Shown here piece after piece: positions 54,042-64,000 of a DNA stretch of 64,000 bases; the stretch's first letter is position 1; the number at the start of each line of letters is the position of its first letter. The position numbers and the translations under genes were made by a program. The notes below the pieces were generated by a model. That model made no database searches and was not told the origin of the DNA. It worked only from the letters and a program-made list of their open reading frames with translations. Source of the DNA: Moringa oleifera (taxonomy: Eukaryota; Streptophyta; Magnoliopsida; Brassicales; Moringaceae); the NCBI GenBank assembly GCA_021397835.1, contig JAJFZO010000344.1, positions 6,200,001 to 6,264,000 of the forward strand, in the 5' to 3' direction.

Positions 54042-57000
54042 CTAAACTGTGTTTGTTACAAGCTCTGCCCGTGGTTTCATTCTTGTTTCAGAATTGGTAC
54101 TATCATGTTGGCTATTTGTTACATCATTTATTGATGTTCTTGTCCTAGAAGTGGAAAAGGCAGAGTTACTTAGAGAAATTAGTTTGTCACTTTTAGACTC
54201 ATCTGAAGATGATTCTGCGCCAGTCAGAATTCGCTTGAGCTGAGACCGCTGACAGACAATACGACCTTTGTTCCACCCTGGGAAAGAAAATAAAGATGAT
54301 ACATTCTCCTGTAGAAACGCATAGGCAGCCTTTGCGATTGGGAAATCTGTTGCAACTGAACTTTTCTCCATATGCCCCCGTCTGTTGAAGTGCAAGCAAG
54401 CATTAGTGAGAAAACAGAGTGAATGTTCAATATTTTCTGAACAATACAAAATATAGTAAAACAGGAACCAGCCCATGCTCATGTATGCAACGGACCTGAG
54501 GCTCTTCAACCATACAAGATTTGGAACCATTACAATCCAACCTATTTATTCCATGCCATTGACACAGGTATTTATATACAAGTATCCAAAGTGAGCTCTT
54601 TCATTGCACACAAGTGAGCATTTGCACATAGATACATTATAGCATAATGCAGGAAGCCAGTCGAAATAGTTCAAGAGTAGACATATCAATTGATGCCCCA
54701 GTGGGAAACATCAGTTCGGTTCAAGCACAAGGTGCCACTGACAAGAGATACTGAAAGTCATCTAGCTGAAGTGGCATTTAACACACTGTTGAGCTGAGGG
54801 AATATGGCAACACAATCTCAATGACAACAGATGGGAAAAAGTTAATCTCACTGAAGTGGGATTAAGACACAGTTAAGCTGAGGAAATAGGGCAATGCAAA
54901 CCCTCACAGGAGCTCTTGATGTCTGTCTCTTAGGAAGGGAGACACTCAGGAAAGACGAAGGGTAGAGAGGAACAGGACTTACACTACAACAACAGCCGCA
55001 AGTTGAGGAAGATCCTCTCCTTTTAAGAACATATCATACATATTGTTGAACCAAACTGATATGGCAGTATACATGGCACCTTCCGACATCCTGCAAAACA
55101 ATAAACATCAAGGTTATAAGAAAAGTAATTGGAAAGACACAGTAAAGGAATAGCTCCTGCAATACCTGTGCACATCAACAGACCACAAGAGTTTGTTTCT
55201 ACGGAAAAGCTCAGGAAAAAGGCCACGTTTTGTTGCTTCATGGAGCACTCTTGCCGCCCGTTCTTTCTGACCCAGCCACCAAAGTGCTTCTAAAAGTGCA
55301 TTGTAGAACCTTGTTCCCAAACCACATCCTTCAGAGTTAAGTTTATCAAACACATATTCTACCATCTGCCAGTTAGAGTCATCATCATAATCTCCCTTGA
55401 TCATCTGCCCTATCACTTTATGAATATTTGACACTCTGTTCATGAGCATCTCATCCAGCAACTCATTGGCATCATCCCACCTGAAAATCATGAGCTTATG
55501 TGGTAAGATTAATTTCAAACAGAAAAGGAAGACAGTTCTGCCTACCAGTGTCTATAAATTTCATTCCTTAAAAAAATAATAATAATAATAATAATTCTAG
55601 ATCCCATAAAGTTTCATTAGCTTCAAAAGTCATGTCACAAGACCCAGCAAGTTTTGCTTCTCTAGTAACTGATCAGTACCAGAATTACATCGCAAAATTA
55701 TAAGCTGGATTATGAGCTGTATAACATCTCCAATGCTTTCTTTATCTATCAATGGAGGCCTTGTTGAATATTTTAAGGGTGAAAATGGGATATGGCAAAG
55801 GGATCTCCTTTCCTCCTACTTATTTGTTTTGGCTATGAATGTGCTTTCCAAGGTGCTTGATGCTGCTGCCAAGCATGGAGTCGTTACATATCATCCAAGA
55901 TGCAAGAAAATTGAATTGACAGACTTATGTTTTGCTGATGACTTGTTGATATTTGCAAAAGGGAACAAAGATTCAATTTTGGGGATTAAGGAGGTTATGC
56001 ATGTATTTTATACCTTTTCAATTGTGAAAAAAGTGAAGTATACTCAACAGGAATTAGTTGAGAAGATCTTCAAATTATCCAACATGAATCAGGTTTTCGG
56101 ATTGATACTCCACCAGTTAGATATTTGGGAGTGCCTTTAATCACAAGGAAACTTAACTGACACAGAGCGTGTTCCATTGATAGAAAGAATTACAGCTAAG
56201 ATTAATTGTTGGGCTACTAAGCATCTTTCCTATGTTGGTAGAATACAACTAATTCAATATGTTTTATTTAGTTTACATTTCCTTCTGCCTAAGCTTGTTA
56301 TTAAATGGTGAGTCACCCATGCACTAGTTTTTTGAGGAAAAGGGCTGGAGGATCTACAAAGGGAGCAAGTGTTTGCTTGAAGGATATATGCTTCCCTAGA
56401 TCTAAAGGTAGTCCGAGATTCAAAGATTTGACAACAAGGACTCAAGTATGCATACTTAAAAATCTATACTCTATTTTGTCAAAATCAGGTTTGATTTGAA
56501 TTGCTTGGATTGAGGGTTATGAGTTGTCGAGCAGAAGCGTATGGCAAGCGTCGGCAAAGTAGGGTACCAGCTGGAGCTGGAGGAATTGCTTTGGATAAGA
56601 GACATGGCCAGAAAATTCACTAGACCTTGCAATGGTGAGGATGCTTGGCCTTTCCCATGGAACAGATATGCAGTTGGACTTGTTTGGAAAGAAATTAGGC
56701 TTAAAAAAGACAAAGTATACTGGTATAGACTTGAATGGTGCAGATTTCATATACCAAAGCACTCTTTAATTGCATAGATGGCCATTCATAAAAAGCTTCC
56801 AATCTTTTTTGGGGCATGGAGGTAGGTGAGAGTTGCTGCTTATGTGAGAATGATTTGGAATCCAGAAACCATATCTTTTTTGACTATAAATTTTCTAAAG
56901 AAGTGTTAAAAAGTGCTCTTGAATCGTGCAGAATCACTAGAAAAATTGAAAATTGGGCGTATGAATTATCATGGGCAGTGTGTAAGCTCAAAGGAAAAGC

Positions 57001-60000
57001 ATTGCTTTCTACAATTTTGCGCTTAGCTTGAAATGCTTTCATATATTTTATTTGTAGAGAATGAAATTGAAGAATTTTCAAAAATCATTCTAAATCATGT
57101 GAGCAGGTGCTGAAGCATATAAAAGGAATTATCTGTTTCAAGATAATGGGAATGAAAAGTGTTATTAATGATCATGTAAACAGGAACTTAGATAGCAATT
57201 GGAGGCTTGCCCTCTTGGATTGATATACTGTATAGAACATAGAAAAATTACAGAGATGGTGCTAGTATACTACAGCTTGTAAACCTTTGCAGCATGCTTA
57301 TGCTTACTTGGATGAATAAAATTTGATTGTTTATCCAAAAAGTTATAAAATTATACGAGGCCAGGAAGATGTTTCAAAATGCTTGCAGCTTTCCTCATGA
57401 AGGAGAAGACAAGAGAGTGATTCACAATTTACAACCAATCTAAAGGCACTTCCCCTCCTGACAGTGATGCTCAGATTTCCAAACATAGTTAAATGTTCTC
57501 TTCAGTACCAAGTTTGAAATAAAGTACCCCATACGATTTAGGAACATAATTCCCTCATTATTCAACCGTACATTTCATCCTACCCCATGAACCTTTTAGA
57601 TGATGACTTAGGGCATTTGCTCTTAGTGTAGTTGTAAGGAAACAAAGGCAGGGCTTTGTCTATCTCAGTACCCTGGCAGAGTTCAACTCAAGATTCCAGG
57701 TGTAATCCCCAAGACAAGTTTCCAGGTGTAATCCTAGACTTCCTAAAAATTATGAACTAAGAAACTATAAACAACATGTTACTAATAATAAGTTTTAGTC
57801 CATTATGTTCAAGGACTGCATCAAGATGCTTTTCTATAAAACTTCAGATAAATATTTTTCTTATTGCCAAATAAAACAAAAAGAAAATTCAGCTTCAGGT
57901 AACCAGTTCAACGTTGACAACACAAACTTACATTCCCAAGTAAAAGAAATGATGTAAGAAGTAGATTATAAAGATGAATTCAGGGAGATAATGTACTGCA
58001 ACAGACCTGAATATCCTTTATAAGTATAAATATATTGCTACTCACAACCAAGTGTATTTCTGAAGTCAACATATAACCTCAGTTTGTTACAGCCCATTGG
58101 ACATTTTAAGCTCCTCGCTAGCTGGACTTCTAATATTAAGTAGCATGCATGTCCAAATCATGACGTTGATATGCAATTTAATCCTGCATGACAGTATAAC
58201 ATACTGACTATCTGACTCCAAAAAAGGAGGTAACTAAACTATTACCATTATTATGCTAGAAGAACACAAATTCAACCCCTTTACTACACTCATGATACCA
58301 TAAACATTAGATACCATCTCATGATGAAGTGAATTACCACTTAATCACGTCTAAGCCTCTGAATTGGCACCAGATTTTGTCAAAACTTAGCCTTGTTTGT
58401 CACATCATGTTACTATCTCTATCAAAGAGCGGCGGACAAGTGGATCTCTGACCCCTTTGATAATGTCCTAATCTTTATATAAAGATCAACCAATTTGAAG
58501 GCTACTTGTTCATTTTGCAGAAAACTTACCATCTTTTCCATATAACTTAAAGAGTTTACAACTTATCAATGAGCCATTTCAGAGGCAAAATCTAATGAGA
58601 TAAATAAGATTAGGTACTTATGTTTGACAAATGACTCCTATCTTCCTAGATCCTCAAATTATGCAAGTCCCTCAACTCCAGATTTGACATGGGGATTTAT
58701 GATGAGATCATGAGTTCAGTGTTCACCGCACCCAATTCTCTAGTTAGTCACAAGATATTCCCATGTAAGATCACATACCTTCACACGTATTATCACTAGC
58801 CTCTATCTGGTAACTACCTAAAACAGACGAGCTTTTAGCATGTCAAAGCTCCAATATGTTGCTCTCAAATCAATAAAACTACCAACCTCTTCGACAGCAG
58901 TATCAACATATGCTGTGATGATAACAATGATGAATATAACACAAATCTGGACCAGAATTTCCTTCAAACTCATATATTGTTGAGACAGTACCAGACTTAC
59001 AAAACCACCACCTAAAGTTTCCAACAATCATACTTCCAACGGGATTGATGAGTCCAGCATTTTAAATATTTTTGAGTCGAGTCATCCCTGAAAACATGCA
59101 TCGATACTCCGGGGGCAATTGTTAACGATATCAAGGTCCAAACCTATCTACCTGTAAAGGGATGAAGATGCATATTTCCAGCTCTCATTCGTGTAACCTT
59201 TGACTGACATGATGAATACAGATTAAAATCACAACCAGAGGTAGATAACGATATCTTTAATTTTCTTTCAAGTCCTATTTCAATTATATCCCTTATGATT
59301 CACGCATTCTGTCATTCATAATTTTATATGGATTGCATGCAATCATTAACATATAAATTCACTTCTGCAGCCTATAAACTGAAAAAAGGAAAAAAAAAAA
59401 AAGCAAATAAAGTTGTTGATTCAGTTGTCACTAACCTGTCAGTCTTCGCATAAACAGCCAGCATCTTACAGTAGCACATGACACTGGGCAATATTCCTGA
59501 AGCTTTAATTTCCTGAAATTGCTCCTTGCTTTCATCCACGAGCCCTGCAAGGCAGTAAACACTTAAGACAGCCTCAAGTGTCCGTTCATCAGGATCAAAT
59601 CTAGCCTTTTCCATGTCAACATAAGTCTTGATCGCTTCTTCAAACCGCCCTCCTTGCCTGAAGGCTTCAATCACAGCATTGAATGAATCCCTATTCCTTG
59701 CAACACCAGACTCACCCATCCTGAACAAAATTGCTTCAGACTCCTTATACAGTCCACCTCTTGCAAAGGTGTGAAGCAGTGAGTTATAAGTTTCCACAGT
59801 TGGCTTGCTTCCCAGTTCATTCATTGTATTAAAGGCAACAAGAGCTTCCTCATATAATGCAGCTTGTCCATATGCTTCAATGACCCCAGTATAAGCCTTA
59901 GAACTTGGAATAATCCCTTTCTCATTCATGTGTAGTAGAATTTTCTTCGCATTGTCATGGAGGCCTCCCTTTCCACAAGCAAAAATCAACCCCTCATAAG

Positions 60001-61285
60001 TCTCCATATTTGGCTCAACATTCTCCTCCACCATATCATGAAACAATGTTACCACTTCCTTAAAATACCCTCCTTCCCCGAAAACCTGGATCAAAATGTT
60101 ATAAGTAGCTGCATCAGGAGCCGTATGGCTTGCTTTCATCTCAAGGAAAAGCTCACGAACATCATCATACCTTCCACTCCTCCCATACAAATTCAACAAA
60201 ATGCTGTAGGTAGCTGCATTTGGCATACACCCTGCTGCCTGCATCTGCCTAAACACTCCCAGTGCCTCTTTAATAGACCCAGACTTTGCATACGCCTCCA
60301 ATAATACATTATATGACATGATATCTGGCAAGTTGCCTCCAGACTCCATCTCCTTTAGAAGCTCTGCCACCTTCTCCAGCTTACCCAACTGTCCAAAGGT
60401 CTCCACGAGATAACTGTAAGTGGTTAAATCAGGTACGATCCCACCCTCGTTCATAGTTCTGAAAACCATCTCTGCCTCGTCACCTAAACCCCTACTGGCA
60501 CAAGCACTAAGTAAAGTGTTGTAAGTAACAATATCAGGTTGTATAGCCTCATGCCTCATCTCCGCGAACAAACTCAACAACCCCTCCCAGTCCAACCCAC
60601 CTCTGGCACAGGAATTAATCACAGTATTATAAGTCAAAATACTCGCGGAAATCTTCTCGCTCTTCATTCTATCGAGCAGCTCAAGTGAAGTCCCATACTG
60701 ACCGTTTCGACCATAGGCATTGATCAATGCCGTGTAGGAGAAGACGCCACGCGCCACACCTTGGCTGGGCATTTCGTCGAATATCTCGGCGCACTTCTCG
60801 AGGAGCCCCTCACGGCCCAGCAGACTGATCATGATCGTATAGATGTGCTCATTAGGCTTGCACCAGATTTGGCGCTGCATGTACTTGAAGAGCCTAAGTG
60901 AACGCTGCCAGTCACCACGCTGCGCGAACTCCTTGAAAACCAGAGAGAAGTCGCTTAAAGAGAGCTTGTTCTTGAATACGTCGAGGCACCTGGCTATGCT
61001 GCCACGCGGTGGGAGGCTGCTTAGCTTGTTGATCAGGGTCTCCACATCGTAACTGTACTTGCCTTTCTCCACTGTGACCGAAGGGTTGCCGAGGATAAGC
61101 TCCTTGGCCTTCGCTTTGACTGTCCAGTAGATGGAGGGAAGTCTCCGGTCTCCGGAGAGAAATTGGCTGTGTCCATGGAGGAATTTCCGGTCCCCGGAGA
61201 TAAAGCCGCGGCGGACAGGGAAATTGGGGGTTTGGATGAGAAACGAAAGCTGGTGGGGGTTAGGGTTTGGTATGGCTACGGTCAT
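54042..61285 (-). CDS. PTAC2: Plastid PPR-SMR protein pTAC2
   Basis: Four exons encode 870 aa: 61285-59436, 55480-55166, 55090-54983 and 54381-54042. Phases join at all three introns. The Ser/Pro/Arg-rich N-terminus looks like a chloroplast transit peptide. From about residue 100 to 700 there is a run of P-type pentatricopeptide repeats (for example TYNTVINSCARGGLDWEGLL, TYNTLLSACASRGLGDEA). The SMR domain begins near residue 715 (LWSVDVHR), with VVVVRGHMEKS and PGWNKGRIVCQRSQLKR following, and a Ser/Thr-rich tail ends the protein. pTAC2 is a component of the plastid-encoded RNA polymerase complex and is needed for plastid gene expression. Arabidopsis pTAC2 is about 860 aa, so this copy is full length. 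Intron 1 (about 4 kb) contains an antisense LINE fragment. Confidence 0.95.
55703..57346 (+). mobile_element. 5'-truncated LINE in pTAC2 intron 1 (antisense to the gene)
   Basis: The plus strand encodes a reverse-transcriptase core: SPMLSLSINGGLVEYF, RDLLSSYLFVLAMNVL, and LCFADDLLIFAKGN containing the catalytic F-A-D-D box. It then breaks into frameshifted pieces with a zf-RVT-like CLCENDLESRNHIFFD near 56840. A short A-rich end follows at about 57336. A 9-bp AAAATTATA at 55694-55702 and 57347-57355 is a candidate target duplication, but it is AT-only. The 3' tail lacks the stem-loop module seen in the other copies, suggesting a different LINE family. Confidence 0.8.
57347..59435. other. Remainder of pTAC2 intron 1
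   Basis: This is intronic sequence between the LINE fragment and exon 1. I see no coding frame, repeat or transposon signature here. Confidence 0.5.
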
Positions 61286-61939
61286 TTCGGTGAGTAGGTT
61301 AGCATGAGCTTTTGAGAAACAATATATGGATTAATTTAGGAGCTCCAATGAACCAAAGATTTTCTCGGAAAAATCTTCTTCCGCAAGTCTAATTTTGGGG
61401 TTAAATCAGCGAACAAAGTAAACAAAAGAAGACTCCAGTAGGTTGAAGCTCTGTAACAGAATAGAAAGAAAGTTTTTCTCGATGAACTGCTGCCTTTCGA
61501 ATGGCAAATTTCCCAGAAACAGAAGAAAGCAGGAAACCAGAAAGCGAGGGCTTAAACTAGCTTGAACAAGGACACGTGGAATTTGTGGATAACAGTGAAG
61601 AAGAAAAGAGCTTGGACGGTCGGGCTAACCGCTTATCCGCCCGGTTAAGTCCCCGTTTCTTACGGGTCTTCGGGCTGGCGGTATAATAGATAATGAATGA
61701 ATGGGTTGACCCGACTAGCATAAAGCTTTGGCGGGAATAGCTTTTTTAAACCGTTGGGTTATCCTCTTAAAGGTACCGAGAAATACATTCATGACCGTTG
61801 GTTATTCTGTTTTCAGCTTTTTAATATCTTTATTTCTCATGTTCTTTCATTATATTTATTTTATAAATTTTTTATTTAAATAAAGTTTCCCACCATTTTT
61901 ACAAACATTTTCCAAATGAAAATGAAAAATTAAAAGATA
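61286..61939 (-). promoter_or_regulatory. pTAC2 leader and promoter region
   Basis: Sequence just 5' of pTAC2 is moderately GC-rich to about 61720, then turns AT-rich. A telo-box (AAACCCTAA on the sense strand, near 61268-61260) lies inside the first codons rather than in the leader. No TATA box could be chosen with confidence. Confidence 0.4.
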
Positions 61940-63290
61940 AATATCAATTTTACTTCATTTAAATAACTCATGTTTCTAATTTTTAAATAACAAAAAGAAA
62001 ATAAAAGCGTTTTTTTAAATAGGTAAGTATTTATATTCACAAGCCATAATTTAGTTTTAATTTATCATATGGATATTTGATTAATTTACTAAATAAATAT
62101 TGATTCGTAATGATTAAGTAAAATAAATAAATAATATTTTTGATGAATTAAAAATCTGTTTTTCTCTTGTTTTGGTCGGTGCAACCTCTGTTAAGGAAGT
62201 TGATTTTTTTTTTTTTGGTGTTCTTTATATTAGTTACTTATGAATTTTTCCTATATATTTTATGGTTTTTTTATATTTTCCTGTTACGTTTATTTTTGTA
62301 ATTTTTTATTTTAAAAAATTCATGTTTTTACTATTTTTTTAAAATACATAAAAATATTTTATTTTATATATTTATATGTGCAATCATTATATTATTTATA
62401 CTTTATTACTTTAGTCATAAAAACATGGATCAATTACCAGAAAATAATTAAATATTGATTGTGCTTTTTAATACAAAAACCAATTATATTTCACTTAAAT
62501 AATAACTCATGCATTAAATCTTTAAATAAAAAAACTAGATAAAATTTTTTTTTTAATAGGTAAATATTTATGGGCATAAGCTACAAGTTATGATATAAAT
62601 CTTTAATTGATTTTTTAAATAGTTATTTATCCATAATAATTAATTAAATATATGATTTAATACGTTCAGTTTTAATATTTATTATTTTTAAATTTTTTCA
62701 TTATACTTATGTCATAACATTTTATTTAAAATTCTCATGTTTTTCCTAAACCTTTTCCACTACATGTGTATGTATATATTTTTATTACATTATTTATATT
62801 TTATTACTTTAGTTGTAAAACATGAACTTATGAGAAAAAATTAAATATGATTTTCTTAGAAAGATATAAGTTATGCTTTTCAATAAAAATATCAATTAAA
62901 ATTCAATTTAATAACTAATACTTTTATTTTCAAACAACAAAAAGCTGGATAAAAGTAATTTTTTAATAGGTTTATGTTCACAAGCTACAATTTAGTTTAA
63001 TTGAAGAGATATAAATATATATTGGCTTGTAATAATTAAATAAAATACATAAATAATATTTTATAAAATAAGATATAATTCATTATGTCTATTCTAATTT
63101 TTCTTACTTTTTATACTTAATGTAAATTTTTATATGGTATTATTTTTATTTAGTTTGATATTTATTTTTGGGATAAAAATTTAATTTTACAGATGATCAT
63201 TTTTTTTATAGTTATCCACCATTAATATTTGAGGATCTAATTCATATTTTTAATATAAATACATCAATGATAAAAATTTCTGCAGGTTAC
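61940..63290. repeat. Three diverged direct repeats of about 410-530 bp
   Basis: Similar blocks begin near 61940, 62472 and 62883. Each has AATATCAATT- or ACCAATTATA-like sequence, then TTTAAATAA(C)AAAAA, GATAAAA, TTTTTTAATAGGTA(A/T), a CACAAGC(T/C)A motif (CATAAGCTA in the second), and an AATAATTAA(A/T)TAAA-type run. They are too diverged to date by eye and contain no coding sequence. Confidence 0.5.
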
Positions 63291-63299
63291 TATTTTTTA

Positions 63300-63757
63300 G
63301 GTAAAGATCTTATAAAATGCTAATGTTTACTTTATGTTATATATTAAATCTTTATATTTAAAAAGTAACAAATCGAACTTTGATCTAAAATGAACCTTAT
63401 CAAAAATTTAAAAATAAAAGTATTCGAATTAAAGATAAATTAAAATTTTTCAAAAATCTAAAGATATGTTCAAGTTATTGTCACAACAAGTATTGTTATT
63501 TTTTAAAATTATTAATATTTTAAATATATTTTGAGTACCCAAAAGAAATATGAAACTTTTTGTGATTATAGTTTGAATTTTTATTTACATGTATAAAAAT
63601 TTTTAAGTCAAAATTTGTTATAGAAAATCTTCAATTTGGATACTCTTAATTTTTAAATTTTTTTATAAGACTCAATTTAAATCAAAATGATAGATCAAAG
63701 TTTGATTTATTACTTTTTAAAATATAAAAGTTTTAAGAATTTTATGAGATCTTTACC
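63300..63757. mobile_element. Inverted-repeat (foldback or MITE-like) element
   Basis: GGTAAAGATCT at 63300 is mirrored by AGATCTTTACC ending at 63757. Similarity between the left arm (to about 63450) and the reverse complement of the right arm (from about 63608) continues through TATATTTAAAAAGTAA, AACTTTGATCTA and AAATTTAAAAAT. The element is about 458 bp with arms of about 150 bp and has no coding capacity. No clear target duplication was found in the AT-rich flanks. Confidence 0.6.
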
Positions 63758-64000
63758 TTTATTATTTTTTTATCTATTTTATTTTTGAAATGATACAAGG
63801 TTCTTTGTTCTTGACAAGAGCAATCTTCTCATTATATGTCAGTGAAGAATCTCTTGATATTGTATCTTGTCAACGCATATATTTTACTTATTTATGTGTT
63901 TTTATTTTTATTTATTTATTATTATTATTATTATTTGTTTCCTCTAGCTTACAATAATTGACATTAAAATCTTGGTTATGATTTTGACCATGGATAACAT
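63758..64000. other. Right-edge intergenic sequence
   Basis: AT-rich sequence with an ATT microsatellite (about 63917-63934). No gene signal is visible. Confidence 0.5.

Noticed and set aside
59957..61052. Plus-strand ORFs opposite pTAC2
   Set aside because: They mirror the repetitive PPR coding sequence on the other strand.

Overview
This window is nuclear DNA from a flowering plant, most likely a core eudicot. The evidence is six spliced plant-type genes with GT-AG introns, AT-rich intergenic DNA, dense microsatellites, and introns loaded with LINE retrotransposon debris. I cannot name the species. Gene models were built by hand from splice sites, reading-frame continuity across every junction, and recalled family knowledge; no alignment or database search was run.

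Layout, left to right: (1) a membrane-anchored myosin-binding (DUF593/GTD-binding) protein, minus strand, 1075-3489, 3 exons; (2) a NOL9/Grc3-type polynucleotide 5'-kinase, minus strand, 5473-10107, 9 exons; (3) a 4.5-kb AT-rich divergent intergenic region ending in a four-copy 40-bp repeat; (4) the complete transportin-SR gene MOS14, plus strand, 14618-38664, 27 exons, 956 aa, about 24 kb long because of introns carrying LINE and LTR-like sequence; (5) an S6 kinase (AGC kinase, TOR pathway), plus strand, 39368-42511, 6 exons, 471 aa; (6) a MYBD-like single-repeat SHAQKYF MYB factor, minus strand, 46931-48835, 3 exons, 314 aa; (7) a 5.2-kb intergenic stretch; (8) pTAC2, a plastid PPR-SMR protein, minus strand, 54042-61285, 4 exons, 870 aa; (9) an AT-rich right flank with diverged direct repeats and an inverted-repeat element. 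A possible partial gene lies at the extreme left edge.

These genes are ordinary conserved plant housekeeping or regulatory genes and do not form an operon or a single pathway. MOS14 imports SR splicing factors, NOL9 acts in rRNA processing, S6K in translation control, pTAC2 in plastid transcription, MYBD in light and hormone-linked transcription, and the DUF593 protein in myosin-driven trafficking.

I did not find a convincing new biological system. The most worthwhile signals are: a full-length LINE with target-site duplications in MOS14 intron 14, itself carrying a second, nested, 5'-truncated LINE with its own duplication; a recurring stem-loop-like module at the 3' ends of several LINE tails; a 40-bp promoter repeat with CGCG cores upstream of MOS14; an AUG-stop element in the presumed S6K leader; an in-frame alternative acceptor in S6K; and a four-copy 29-residue tandem repeat in the myosin-binding protein.
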